A stretch of 64,000 bases of DNA. Origin: Allobosea sp. ASV33 (lineage in GTDB: Bacteria; Pseudomonadota; Alphaproteobacteria; Rhizobiales; Beijerinckiaceae). Of the stretch, positions 50,198 to 58,801 are shown one piece after another. The notes below the pieces were generated by a model that saw only the letters and a program-made list of their open reading frames with translations, was not told the origin of the DNA and did no database searches. The stretch covers positions 1 through 64,000 of the forward strand of contig NZ_JAELTI010000009.1 in assembly GCF_016428755.1 (NCBI RefSeq), written 5' to 3'. The translations under genes and the position numbers were made by a program. Each line of letters opens with the position of its first letter. The stretch's first letter is position 1.

Positions 50198-50305
50198 TCA
50201 ATCCAGCACCGGAGAGCGCCGTCAGCGCCCGGACAAGGTCGCGGTTTATGCGTCAGGAGCGCGGTCTGCGCAAGCCGTCAGCCGTCGAACTTGTCAAAAT
50301 CGTGG

Positions 50306-50791
50306 TTAGCGCTCGGCCTCTGTGAATAAGTCGAGCGCGTTTAGAGCAAGCCTCTCGTCGCCGGCACGGCCCGTCATGCGCAGGCGCGGGAGGTCGATGC
50401 CGACAAGGCTGTCGACGAGATCCTCGGGCTCGGGCATCCGCGCCGGCTCCTCGGCTGCGAGGTCCACGATCAGCCTGACGACGACAGCGCCCGCGTAAGG
50501 CTCCGGGGTCAGGCCCAATCCCCGGCGCTCGACGATGCCCTCCAGCGGCGCGACCGGCCGCGCCACCAGCCGATCGCCGGCGGCCACGAGCTCGGTGCGG
50601 TCGTCGGCGACGAGCCGGGCGAAGCGGCCCGCCTGCGATGCGAGCGTGATCAGGGCGAGCGCGAGCGTCGACTTGCCGCTGCCGGACGCTCCGCGGATCA
50701 GGATTCCCGCCTCGCCGACGGCGATGACGGTCGCATGGATGCGGACGCGCTCCGGCGCAGGCCCGCCGGCCGTCCCGGCGTCAGGCTGCAT
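50306..50791 (-). CDS. hprK: HPr kinase/phosphorylase, short alphaproteobacterial form
   Basis: Kinase of about 161 residues containing only the C-terminal catalytic domain; the N-terminal domain of Firmicutes HprK is absent, as usual in Alphaproteobacteria. Walker A is 'IRGASGSGKSTLALALITLA' (34-41 core), followed by 'RLVADDRTELVAAGDRL' with the catalytic Asp pair, 'IVERRGLGLT' and 'DLPRLRMTGRAGDERLALNALDLF'. It phosphorylates the regulatory Ser of HPr in response to ATP and metabolites. Start ATG 50791 overlaps chvG by 11 bases; ATG 50797 is two codons earlier and equally possible. The chain chvI - chvG - hprK - EIIA - HPr is a conserved regulatory unit. Confidence 0.94.
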   Translation of the reverse strand: MQPDAGTAGGPAPERVRIHATVIAVGEAGILIRGASGSGKSTLALALITLASQAGRFARLVADDRTELVAAGDRLVARPVAPLEGIVERRGLGLTPEPYAGAVVVRLIVDLAAEEPARMPEPEDLVDSLVGIDLPRLRMTGRAGDERLALNALDLFTEAER

Positions 50792-52574
50792 GGGCATAGG
50801 CCGCTGGCAGGCAGACGATGAAGCGGGCGCCGAGTCGCTCCGCCTCGCCGTCGGGGCCGATGGGGCCGAGCCGGTTCTCGGCCCGGATCGAGCCGCGATG
50901 CGCCTCGACGATCTGGCGCGAGATCGAGAGGCCGAGCCCGGAATTCTGGCCGAAGCCCTCGTTCGGGCGGTCGGTATAGAAGCGCTCGAAGATGCGCTCC
51001 AGCGCATGCGGCTCGATGCCCGGCCCCTCGTCCTCGACCGTGACCAGCACGTCGTTGGCGACGCGCGAGAGCACGACCCTCACCGGCTTGTCGGGGGGCG
51101 AGAAGGAACGGGCGTTGTCGATCAGGTTGACCAGGACCTGGCCGATGCGGGAATCGTGGCCGAGCACGAGGAAGGCATCGTCGCCCAGGCGCTGGCTGCG
51201 CCGGTCGCTGCTCAATTCGATCTTCGCCTGGCCTTCGCGGCGCGTCTCGTTCTGGATCGTCACCACGGCGCCGAGAACCTGCGCCACGTCGACCGGGGCG
51301 GAATCATTGCGGGCAAGCTCCGCATCGAGCCGCGAGGCGTCGGAAATGTCCGAGATCAGCCGGTCGAGCCGGCGGACATCGTGCTGGATCACGGCGAGCA
51401 GGCGTTCGCGCGAATCCTCGTTGCGAGCGCGCGGAAGGGTCTCGACCGCGCTGCGCAGCGAGGTCAGCGGGTTCTTCAATTCATGCGCGACATCGGCCGC
51501 GAAGCTCTCGATCGCCTCGATGCGGCTGTAGAGCGCCTTGGTCATGTCGCGCAGCGTGCCCGAGAGATGGCCGATCTCGTCGTGACGGTTGCTGAAATCC
51601 GGGATCTGCTCGCGCGACTTGACGCCGCGCCGCACGCGCTGGGCGGCCTCCGCCAGCTTGCGGATCGGCTCGGCGATGGTGCCGGCGAGCAGGATCGAGA
51701 GCACGATCATCACGCCCGCCGCGACCGCGAAGACCTGGAAGATCGCGAAGCGCTCGGAGGCGATCACCGCGTCGATGTCACCGCCCTGCGTGGAGAGCAG
51801 CAGCGCGCCCTTCACGGTGCGGAAGCGCTGCACGGGCACGGCGACCGAGACGATGGTCTGGCCGCGGGTGTTGACGCGCACGACGCTGGCCGGCGCGCCG
51901 TTCAGGGCGCGCGCAACCTCCGGATAGGACTTGCCGTTGGCGTTCTCGAAATCGTCATAGGTCGGGACATCAGCCTTGCCCAGGCGGTTGCGCAGCATGT
52001 TCCAGGTGCGCTCCAGCAGCGGCGGCTCGTCAGGTTCGCCGACGCGCGGCAGGTCGAGGCGCAGCACGTCGCCGCGCGAATAGAGGCTGCGCGAGTCGAT
52101 GGTGAGCATGCCGTCCTTGTCGTAGACCCGGGCCCGGGTCTTGGTCGGCGTCACCAGGCGGCGCAGCAGCGGCGCGACCTTCTCGGGATTGATCGAGAAA
52201 TCGAGCGGATCCTCGGCGATGCCGGCGCTCTCGCCGGCCTGAAGCTGCAGCAGCTTGTCGGGGTCGATGGTGATCGTGTCGATCTCGACCGTGGCGGAAG
52301 AAGCGATCGCGCCGGCGATGATCTCGCCCTGGGTGAGCAGGCTCTGGACGCGCGCCTCGATCAGACCCTCGCGGAACTGGTTGAGGTAGAGGAAGCCGAT
52401 CAGCAGCGCGACGAGCCCGCCGAGATTGAGGACGAGGATGCGGCGCGTGAGGCTGGAGGCGGCGCGCAGCGAGATCGCGCGCGCCATGCGCCGCCAGGCG
52501 ATGCCGACGCGGCGACGCAGCACTGCGCGCCAGCCTGACGGCGGCGCTGATGCTTTGTTGTCGACGGTTGCCAT
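50781..52574 (-). CDS. chvG: Sensor histidine kinase ChvG
   Basis: Inner-membrane sensor kinase of 597 residues partnered with ChvI. A basic N-terminus leads to a first membrane span (about 44-63), a periplasmic domain (about 65-275), a second span (about 278-298), HAMP, and the dimerisation H-box 'FAADVAHELKNPLTSLRSAVETL' with phospho-His364. The ATPase domain shows 'LVNLIDNARSFSP', 'VEDEGPGIEP' and 'NSGLGLSISRQIV'. In rhizobia and Agrobacterium ChvG/ChvI (ExoS/ChvI) controls envelope, acid and exopolysaccharide responses, restrained by periplasmic ExoR; exoR is not in this window. The 3' end overlaps hprK. It starts 67 bases downstream of chvI. Confidence 0.96.
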   Translation of the reverse strand: MATVDNKASAPPSGWRAVLRRRVGIAWRRMARAISLRAASSLTRRILVLNLGGLVALLIGFLYLNQFREGLIEARVQSLLTQGEIIAGAIASSATVEIDTITIDPDKLLQLQAGESAGIAEDPLDFSINPEKVAPLLRRLVTPTKTRARVYDKDGMLTIDSRSLYSRGDVLRLDLPRVGEPDEPPLLERTWNMLRNRLGKADVPTYDDFENANGKSYPEVARALNGAPASVVRVNTRGQTIVSVAVPVQRFRTVKGALLLSTQGGDIDAVIASERFAIFQVFAVAAGVMIVLSILLAGTIAEPIRKLAEAAQRVRRGVKSREQIPDFSNRHDEIGHLSGTLRDMTKALYSRIEAIESFAADVAHELKNPLTSLRSAVETLPRARNEDSRERLLAVIQHDVRRLDRLISDISDASRLDAELARNDSAPVDVAQVLGAVVTIQNETRREGQAKIELSSDRRSQRLGDDAFLVLGHDSRIGQVLVNLIDNARSFSPPDKPVRVVLSRVANDVLVTVEDEGPGIEPHALERIFERFYTDRPNEGFGQNSGLGLSISRQIVEAHRGSIRAENRLGPIGPDGEAERLGARFIVCLPAAYAHAA

Positions 52575-52641
52575 GGCTGCGGCTTGCTTTCCGCTCGGGA
52601 TGACGGCGACGGCGAATCCGGCGCGCCGCGCTCTCCTTGCC

Positions 52642-53343
52642 TCAGGTTTCCTTGAAGCGATAGCCCACGCCGTAGAGCGTCTCGATCATGTCGAACTCGG
52701 CATCGACCTGATTGAACTTCTTGCGCAGGCGCTTGATGTGGCTGTCGATGGTGCGGTCGTCGACATAGACCTCGTCGTCATAGGCCGCATCCATCAGGGC
52801 GTTGCGGCTCTTGACCACGCCCGGGCGCTGCGCCAGCGACTGCAGGATCAGGAACTCGGTGACGGTGAGCGTCACCGGCTCGCCGCGCCAGGTGCAGGTA
52901 TGGCGCTCCGGGTCCATGCGCAGCAGGCCGCGCTCCAGCGCCTTGGCATCCTCGGCGCGCGGAGCGACGGTCGGGTCCTTGGCGCCGGCCCGGCGCAGGA
53001 TCGCCTTGACGCGCTCGACCAGCAGGCGCTGCGAGAACGGCTTCCGGATGAAGTCGTCGGCGCCCATCTTCAGGCCGAAGAGCTCGTCGATCTCCTCGTC
53101 CTTCGAGGTCAGGAAGATGACCGGGAGATCGGATTTCTGACGCAGCCGCCGCAGCAGCTCCATGCCGTCCATGCGCGGCATCTTGATGTCGAAGATCGCC
53201 AGGTCCGGCGGGTTCTGCTTCAACCCGTCGAGGGCCGAGGCACCATCCGTATAGGTCATGATGCGATAGCCCTCGGCCTCGAGGGCGATCGAAACCGATG
53301 TCAGGATGTTGCGGTCGTCATCGACCAGCGCAATCGTTGGCAT
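52642..53343 (-). CDS. chvI: DNA-binding response regulator ChvI
   Basis: OmpR/PhoB-type regulator of 233 residues. The receiver domain '[23 protein letters not shown]' carries the acidic pair, the phospho-Asp is in '[17 protein letters not shown]' near residue 52, and Lys is in '[11 protein letters not shown]' near 102. The winged helix (about 135-230) shows '[29 protein letters not shown]' and '[17 protein letters not shown]'. It is phosphorylated by ChvG. ATG 53343 is used; the upstream open frame to 53418 has no support. It diverges from the HugZ-like gene across 141 bases. In relatives the pckA gene, two genes away here, is part of the same neighbourhood and may be a target. Confidence 0.97.
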   Translation of the reverse strand: MPTIALVDDDRNILTSVSIALEAEGYRIMTYTDGASALDGLKQNPPDLAIFDIKMPRMDGMELLRRLRQKSDLPVIFLTSKDEEIDELFGLKMGADDFIRKPFSQRLLVERVKAILRRAGAKDPTVAPRAEDAKALERGLLRMDPERHTCTWRGEPVTLTVTEFLILQSLAQRPGVVKSRNALMDAAYDDEVYVDDRTIDSHIKRLRKKFNQVDAEFDMIETLYGVGYRFKET

Positions 53344-53484
53344 AAGGCTTTCGTCTCTTGTTCTCGTTGCAATACAGGGTTCCCCTCCCGCGCGAGAGGG
53401 GCCAAAGCATGGCGGCAATCTAGCCGGGACGTGGCGATTTGCCTATGACCCCGTATCACAAGCCGGAAATCGCAGGGAGGTTCC

Positions 53485-54246
53485 ATGGCCAAGGCCGCCA
53501 AGGACGTGATTCAGCCGATGGACGAGACCGTGCGCGCGGAGGCCAAAGGCCTGCTGCGCGAGGCCCGCTCAGCCGCGCTGGCCACGCTCGGTCCCGACGG
53601 GCACCCCTCCGCGAGCCTCGTCGGGATCGCCACCGACATCGACGGAACGCCCGTCATCCTGATCTCGGGGCTCGCCGCCCATACCGGCAACCTGGCGGCC
53701 GATCCGCGCGCTTCGCTGCTGATCTCGCCGGGCGGAAAGGGCGACCCGCTCGCCCATGCACGGATCACACTGAAGGTCCGCGCCCGCAAGATCGAACGCG
53801 AGAGCGAGGAAGGGGTACGCGTCCGCCGGCGCTATCTCGCGCGCCAGCCGAAATCGGCGCTCTATGCCGATTTTCCGGATTTCAGCTTCTTCGCCCTCGA
53901 TATCGCAGGCGGCAGCCTGAATGGTGGCTTCGCGCGCGCCTTCGCGCCGACCCCAGCCGACCTGATGAGCGACCCGGCCCATGCCGCCGCGCTCGCTGAG
54001 GTTGAGGCAGGCGCCGTCGTGCATATGAACGAGGACCATGCCGACGCGATCGGCCTCTATGCGACCGGACTGCTCGGGGCGAAGCCCGGCGAATGGCGCG
54101 CCATCGGGCTCGATCCGGACGGGCTCGACATGGCGCTCGGCAGCGCGACGCTGCGCCTGCCCTTCCCGGCCTCGGTGGACGGCCCCGGCACCTTGCGGCG
54201 CATCCTTGCGGAACTGGCCGCACAGGCGCGTGCCAAGGCAGCATGA
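53485..54246 (+). CDS. HugZ-like pyridoxamine-phosphate-oxidase-fold protein with DUF2470 domain
   Basis: A 253-residue protein. Residues about 10-160 form a split-barrel flavin/heme-binding domain ('LLREARSAALATLGPDGHPSASLVGIATD', quoted in part). Residues about 170-250 form a DUF2470 domain with the marker 'VVHMNEDHADAIGLYA'. This pairing matches HugZ-type heme-utilisation proteins and related putative heme oxygenases, although heme activity is not proven for most. GGGAGG lies four bases before ATG 53485, a very strong ribosome site. It diverges from chvI. No heme transport gene is nearby, so a general FMN- or heme-linked stress role is as likely. Confidence 0.88.
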   Translation: MAKAAKDVIQPMDETVRAEAKGLLREARSAALATLGPDGHPSASLVGIATDIDGTPVILISGLAAHTGNLAADPRASLLISPGGKGDPLAHARITLKVRARKIERESEEGVRVRRRYLARQPKSALYADFPDFSFFALDIAGGSLNGGFARAFAPTPADLMSDPAHAAALAEVEAGAVVHMNEDHADAIGLYATGLLGAKPGEWRAIGLDPDGLDMALGSATLRLPFPASVDGPGTLRRILAELAAQARAKAA

Positions 54247-54405
54247 CATTGCGGAAACCGCCTGTGAAATCGGTCGCGGCACGAGCGCGCGGCCATTTAC
54301 CACAGGTTGAAATTCAATCGATTTAGAAGCCGACCCAAGGTCATCGGGCCTTTTCAATGACTTGAGCGAGGCGCCGCATCGCCTTAAAGACCATCGTGGC
54401 CTGCA

Positions 54406-54439
54406 GAGGCTGTCAGGGACCGCGAAACCCTGCAGCCTC
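54406..54439 (+). other. Hairpin in the pckA leader
   Basis: GAGGCTG-T-CAGGG pairs with CCCTG-CAGCCTC, giving a 12-bp stem with one bulged T and the loop ACCGCGAAA. It lies 100 bases upstream of the pckA start, inside the 292-base non-coding gap (54247-54538). No T run follows, so it is not an intrinsic terminator. It may be a leader RNA structure. No other motif in the gap is convincing beyond TTGAATTCAA-like symmetry at 54307-54317. Confidence 0.5.
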
Positions 54440-54538
54440 CAGGGCCTCGCCTTCGACGTCTGGGCCCTGCCACCTGCCCCGGCGCATTCGTGAAGACAAC
54501 GGGCCGCCGACAGCATGGCCGGCCTCCGGAGGAATTCA

Positions 54539-56149
54539 GTGGACAATATCGGTCAGTTCAATGCCGCCCAAGGCGCCGAGGGCTTCGGCTTCCGCAAGCT
54601 GAAGGCTGTGCACTGGAACCTGGAAGCACCGCAGCTCTATGAGGCATCCCTGGATCGGGGCGAATCCCAGCTCGCCCGCGGCGGCGCGCTCTGCGCCGAT
54701 ACCGGCACCCATACCGGCCGTTCGCCCAAGGACAAGTTCACGGTGCGCGACGCGCTGACCGAGAACACCGTCTGGTGGGACAACAACCAGGCGATGTCGC
54801 CGGAGCATTTCGAGACGCTTCTGGCCGATTTCCTAGCCCATGCCGAGGGCAAGGAGCTGTTCGCGCAGGACCTTTATGGCGGTGCCGACCCCGTCCACCG
54901 CGTCAAGGCCCGCGTCTTCACCGAGATGGCCTGGCACTCGCTCTTCATCCGCAACCTGCTGATCCGCCCGCCGCGCGACGAGATCAACGCCTATGTGCCG
55001 GAGATGACGATCGTCGATCTGCCGAGCTTCAAGGCCGATCCGAAGCGCCATGGCTGCCGCAGCGAGACCGTCGTCGCGATCGACTTCACCCGCAAGATCG
55101 TGCTGATCGGCGGCTCGGCCTATGCCGGCGAGATGAAGAAATCGGTCTTCACCTATCTGAACTACGTCCTGCCGACCAAGGGCGTAGTGCCGATGCACTG
55201 CTCGGCCAATGTCGGCGCCAAGGACGATTCCGCGATCTTCTTCGGCCTCTCCGGCACCGGCAAGACCACACTCTCCGCCGATCCAGAGCGCACGCTGATC
55301 GGTGACGACGAGCATGGCTGGTCGAAGGAAGGCATCTTCAATTTCGAGGGCGGCTGCTACGCCAAGACGATCCGGCTCTCGGCCGAGGCCGAGCCGATGA
55401 TCCACGCGGCCTCGCTGCGCTTCGGCACCGTGCTCGAGAACATCGTCATGGACCCGATCACCCGCGAGGTCGATTTCGACGACCAGTCCAAGACCGAGAA
55501 CACCCGCTCGGCCTATCCGCTCGACTTCATCCCCAACGCCTCGCGCACCGGCCGCGCCGGCATCCCGAAGAACATCGTGATGCTGACCGCCGACGCCTTC
55601 GGCGTGATGCCGCCGATCGCCAAGCTGACCCCGGCCGAGGCGATGTACCACTTCCTCTCCGGCTACACCGCCAAGGTCGCCGGCACGGAGCGCGGGCTCA
55701 CCGGCGTCGAGCCGGAATTCTCGACCTGCTTCGGCTCGCCCTTCCTACCGCGCCACCCGTCGGAATACGCCAACCTGCTGCGCGACTTCATCGCCAAGCA
55801 TCATGTCGATTGCTGGCTGGTGAACACCGGCTGGACCGGCGGCAAATACGGCACCGGCCGGCGCATGCCGATCCGCGTGACGCGCCGCCTGCTCTCCTCG
55901 GCGCTCGACGGCTCGCTCAACCGCGCCGATTTCCGCCGTGATCCGTATTTCGGCTTCGCGGTGCCGACCTCGGTGCCTGGCGTCGAGCCGCATATCCTCT
56001 ATCCCGTGAAGACCTGGCAGGATAAGGCCGCCTTCGCCGAGACCGCCAAGAATCTCACGGAGATGTTCGCCAAGAACTTCGCGAAGTTCGAGGACCATGT
56101 CGACGACGCCGTGAAGGCTGCCGCGCCGACGAGCTCGCTCGCGGCCTGA
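54539..56149 (+). CDS. pckA: Phosphoenolpyruvate carboxykinase (ATP)
   Basis: Gluconeogenic enzyme (536 residues) converting oxaloacetate and ATP to phosphoenolpyruvate. Marks: '[19 protein letters not shown]' near 50, '[11 protein letters not shown]' near 145, '[43 protein letters not shown]' (read in parts; kinase-1a P-loop GLSGTGKTT) near 215-260, and '[27 protein letters not shown]' near 420 (in part). The start is GTG 54539: GGAGG lies six bases before it, whereas the ATG at 54515 does not have one. It lies downstream of the ChvGI block as in other Hyphomicrobiales, where it is reported to depend on ChvI-type regulation. A leader hairpin precedes it. Confidence 0.97.
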   Translation: MDNIGQFNAAQGAEGFGFRKLKAVHWNLEAPQLYEASLDRGESQLARGGALCADTGTHTGRSPKDKFTVRDALTENTVWWDNNQAMSPEHFETLLADFLAHAEGKELFAQDLYGGADPVHRVKARVFTEMAWHSLFIRNLLIRPPRDEINAYVPEMTIVDLPSFKADPKRHGCRSETVVAIDFTRKIVLIGGSAYAGEMKKSVFTYLNYVLPTKGVVPMHCSANVGAKDDSAIFFGLSGTGKTTLSADPERTLIGDDEHGWSKEGIFNFEGGCYAKTIRLSAEAEPMIHAASLRFGTVLENIVMDPITREVDFDDQSKTENTRSAYPLDFIPNASRTGRAGIPKNIVMLTADAFGVMPPIAKLTPAEAMYHFLSGYTAKVAGTERGLTGVEPEFSTCFGSPFLPRHPSEYANLLRDFIAKHHVDCWLVNTGWTGGKYGTGRRMPIRVTRRLLSSALDGSLNRADFRRDPYFGFAVPTSVPGVEPHILYPVKTWQDKAAFAETAKNLTEMFAKNFAKFEDHVDDAVKAAAPTSSLAA

Positions 56150-56157
56150 GACCCGCC

Positions 56158-56217
56158 TGTCATCCCGTGCGCGTTGCAGCATGAAATGCTGCGGCGCAGA
56201 CACGGGACCGTCCGACG
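56158..56217. repeat. Palindromic repeat, family B copy 1
   Basis: About 60 bases beginning TGTCATCCCGTGCGCG and ending GCGCAGACACGGGA, with GCAGCAT and ATGCTGC in the centre as exact arms around GAA. A second copy in the same orientation lies at 57300-57354. The two flank the DUF4105 gene. This family differs from the GGGTTTGACCC-type copies on the left of the window. Confidence 0.78.
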
Positions 56218-56282
56218 GAAAGGCGCCGATCCAGGACGACCGCGTTTGGGATGGATCGAGAAATCGGTTACGAGAGGCGGCC

Positions 56283-57293
56283 ATGGGCCGCCTCTTTTTC
56301 ATTGTGCTGAAGCTTCTCCTCACCCTCGTCGTTCTCGGCGCCGCGCTCTGGGGCGCGGGGTTCCTACTGTTCCGCCTGCCGGGCACGACCGCAACCATCG
56401 CGGCGATCGGCTTCGGCATCGCGGCACTGGCCGGGCTCGTCGGCATCTGGACCAGCGACGCGCGCCTGACGCTGGGCTTCGCCACGGTCTTCGTCGGCCT
56501 GCTGGGATGGTGGAGCAGCTTCCAGCCCTCGCATGACCGCGACTGGATTCCCGAGCTCGCGAAGCTGCCGAGCATCGCGCGCCAGGGCGACGCGATCACC
56601 GTGTCCAATCTGCGCCATTTCCACTGGCGCACGGAGACGGATTACGATCAGGTCTGGGAGACCCGGCGCTACAATCTTGCGGCCGTCACTGGCGCCGACG
56701 CCTTCCTGACCTATTGGTCGGGCGAGGCGATCGCGCATCTGATGATCAGCTTCACGTTTTCCGATTCGGTGCCGCTCACCATCTCGATCGAGGTCCGGCG
56801 CGAGAAGGGCGAAGAATGGTCGGCGCTGGCCGGTTTCTTCCGCAGTTACGAGATGGCCTATGTCGCCGCCGACGAACGCGACATCGTCGGCTTGCGCACC
56901 CATGCGCGGCGCGAGGATGCCAGGCTCTTTCGCCTCAGCGCCTCGGGAGCTCAGGCGCGCGACCTGCTCGTCGCCTATATCGGGGATATCAACGACCTCG
57001 CCGCCAAGCCGCGCTGGTACAACACGCTGACGACCAATTGCACCACGGTGGTGTACCACCTCGTCGCCAGCGTCTCGCCAGGCTGGAAGTTCTCGCTGCC
57101 TCTGGACCCGCGCGTGCTGCTGTCAGGCTATCTGCCGGGCTATCTCCAGCAGATCGGCGCGATCCGGCAGGACATCCCGCTCGAGGAGCTGGTCCGGGCC
57201 GCCCGCATCGGCGACCACGCGCGCACGCTTTCGCTGGACGATCCGCAGTTCTCGGCGAAAATCCGCGAGGGCGTACCGACCGGGCGGCCGTAA
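56283..57293 (+). CDS. DUF4105 family membrane protein (Lnb-like periplasmic domain)
   Basis: A 336-residue protein with three hydrophobic segments at its N-terminus (about 3-25, 32-52, 58-78) and a soluble DUF4105 domain after about residue 95. The domain shows 'DYDQVWETRRYNLAAVTGADAFLTYW' and the conserved 'NTLTTNCTTVVYHLVASVSP' near 245, whose Cys and His are the likely active pair. DUF4105 resembles lipoprotein N-acyltransferase Lnb and C40/NlpC-type Cys-His folds, so an acyltransferase or hydrolase role at the periplasmic face is possible. ATG 56283 is set after GCGGCC; the upstream open frame overlaps a repeat. It stands alone between two family B repeats. Confidence 0.85.
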   Translation: MGRLFFIVLKLLLTLVVLGAALWGAGFLLFRLPGTTATIAAIGFGIAALAGLVGIWTSDARLTLGFATVFVGLLGWWSSFQPSHDRDWIPELAKLPSIARQGDAITVSNLRHFHWRTETDYDQVWETRRYNLAAVTGADAFLTYWSGEAIAHLMISFTFSDSVPLTISIEVRREKGEEWSALAGFFRSYEMAYVAADERDIVGLRTHARREDARLFRLSASGAQARDLLVAYIGDINDLAAKPRWYNTLTTNCTTVVYHLVASVSPGWKFSLPLDPRVLLSGYLPGYLQQIGAIRQDIPLEELVRAARIGDHARTLSLDDPQFSAKIREGVPTGRP

Positions 57294-57299
57294 GGCTGC

Positions 57300-57354
57300 T
57301 GTCTTCCCGTGCGCGCTGCGGCGCGAAGTGCCGCTGCGCAGACACGGGATGACA
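57300..57354. repeat. Palindromic repeat, family B copy 2
   Basis: A 55-base element, TGTCTTCCCGTGCGCG to GCGCAGACACGGGATGACA, with arms GCTGCGGCGC / GCCGCTGCGC-like in the middle. It repeats the copy at 56158-56217 in the same orientation and begins seven bases after the DUF4105 stop, between convergent genes, where it may also act as a terminator hairpin. Confidence 0.78.
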
Positions 57355-57363
57355 CCCTTCGTC

Positions 57364-58788
57364 TTATCGGAAGAACAGGATTGTCTGCACCAGGAAGAGC
57401 GGAATCAGGATCGCGCCCGACCAGAGCATGTAGCCGAAGAAGCTCGGCATCTTCACCTTCCGGTCCTTGGCGATGGCGTAGACCATGAAGTTCGGGGCGT
57501 TGCCGATATAGCTGTTGGCACCCATGAAGACCGCGCCGGCCGAAATCGCCGTCAGCGTCAGCGCGCCGGTCGTCATCAAGGCCTTGGGATCGCCGCCCGC
57601 CAGCTCGAAGAAGACGAGATAAGTCGGCGCGTTGTCGAGGAAGGAGGAGAGCGCGCCGGTCAGCCAGAAATAGGCCGTGGTATTGGCGCTGCCGTCGGCA
57701 TGGCTGACCAGCGCAACCAGCGACGCGAAGGCGCCGGCCTTGCCCGCCTGCAGCATCGCCAGCACCGGGATGATGCAGACGAAGATGCCGGCGAAGAGCT
57801 TGGCGACCTCCTGGATCGGCCCCCAGGAGAACTCGTTGCCGGCCCGGACCGGACCCGGCGTCAGCTTCAGCGACAGGCCGGCGAGGACCAGCAGGATCAC
57901 GTCGCGCAGCAGATTCTGGCCCTCGACGGCGACGCCATGAACGGTGAAGGCGACGCCCGGCTTCCAGTTCGCCGACATCAGGATCGCGGCGATGACGCCG
58001 CCGAGCAGCAGGAGATTGACCTTGCCCCAGAGCTTGATGGCGCGGTCCGGTGTCGGGTCCTTGAGCCTGGGATAGCCCTCCTCCTTGCGGAAGAAGAAGC
58101 TGTCGAGCGCGTAGAACAGCGCCAGCAGCACGACGACCGCGAAGGCCGTCTCGGGCAGCAGATGCGTCGTGGTCCAGAAGAAATCGACGCCGCGCAGGAA
58201 GCCGAGGAAGAGCGGCGGGTCGCCGAGCGGCGTCAGCGATCCCCCGATATTCGAGACCAGGAAGATGAAGAAGACGACGACATGGACGTTGAAGCGCCGG
58301 TCGTCATTGGCGCGTAGCACCGGCCGGATCATGATGATCGAGGCTCCGGTTGTGCCGACGAAGCTCGCCAGCACCGTGCCGATCGCCAGCAGGACGGTGT
58401 TGGTCACTGGGGTACCATGCAGGTTGCCCGAGATCAGGATGCCGCCCGCCATGGTGAAGAGCGCGAAGAGCAGGATGATGAAGGGGATGTAGTCGAGCAG
58501 CGCGGTATGCAGCAGCGCACCGAGCGCGGGATCGGCGCCGCGCAGCAGGACCAAAGGCACCAGCGTCAGCGCGGCCCAGAAACCGGCGAACTTGCCGTAG
58601 TGATGCTCCCAGAGACGCGGAAACAGCACCGGGCCGAGCGCGATCGAGAGCAGCATGCCGGCGAAGGGCAAGGCCCAGCCGGCACCCATGCTCGCCCCGC
58701 CGATATCGCCCGACGCCCAGGCGGTGCCGGGCGCCGCCACGAGCGCGAGCGATGCAACTGCGATCAGCCTGCCGGCCGCACTCCCCAC
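57364..58788 (-). CDS. Sodium:proton antiporter (NhaD/CitMHS-like ion transporter family)
   Basis: Membrane transporter of about 474 residues with a signal-like first segment 'GRLIAVASLALVAAPGTAWA' and around 11-12 hydrophobic segments. Conserved blocks are 'SNIGGSLTPLGDPPLFLGFL' near 195, with the Gly-Pro-rich core of ion transporter families, and 'FLDNAPTYLVFFELAGG' near 390, a symmetric second core. This matches NhaD-type Na+/H+ antiporters. The start is uncertain: GTG 58788 is chosen because it lies 13 bases after the TRAP stop with AAGGCGG upstream; the open frame continues to 58836. Being the last gene of the TRAP operon, it could restore the Na+ gradient used by the TRAP permease. Confidence 0.88.
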   Translation of the reverse strand: MGSAAGRLIAVASLALVAAPGTAWASGDIGGASMGAGWALPFAGMLLSIALGPVLFPRLWEHHYGKFAGFWAALTLVPLVLLRGADPALGALLHTALLDYIPFIILLFALFTMAGGILISGNLHGTPVTNTVLLAIGTVLASFVGTTGASIIMIRPVLRANDDRRFNVHVVVFFIFLVSNIGGSLTPLGDPPLFLGFLRGVDFFWTTTHLLPETAFAVVVLLALFYALDSFFFRKEEGYPRLKDPTPDRAIKLWGKVNLLLLGGVIAAILMSANWKPGVAFTVHGVAVEGQNLLRDVILLVLAGLSLKLTPGPVRAGNEFSWGPIQEVAKLFAGIFVCIIPVLAMLQAGKAGAFASLVALVSHADGSANTTAYFWLTGALSSFLDNAPTYLVFFELAGGDPKALMTTGALTLTAISAGAVFMGANSYIGNAPNFMVYAIAKDRKVKMPSFFGYMLWSGAILIPLFLVQTILFFR

Positions 58789-58801
58789 GACGCGACCCGC
58801 C

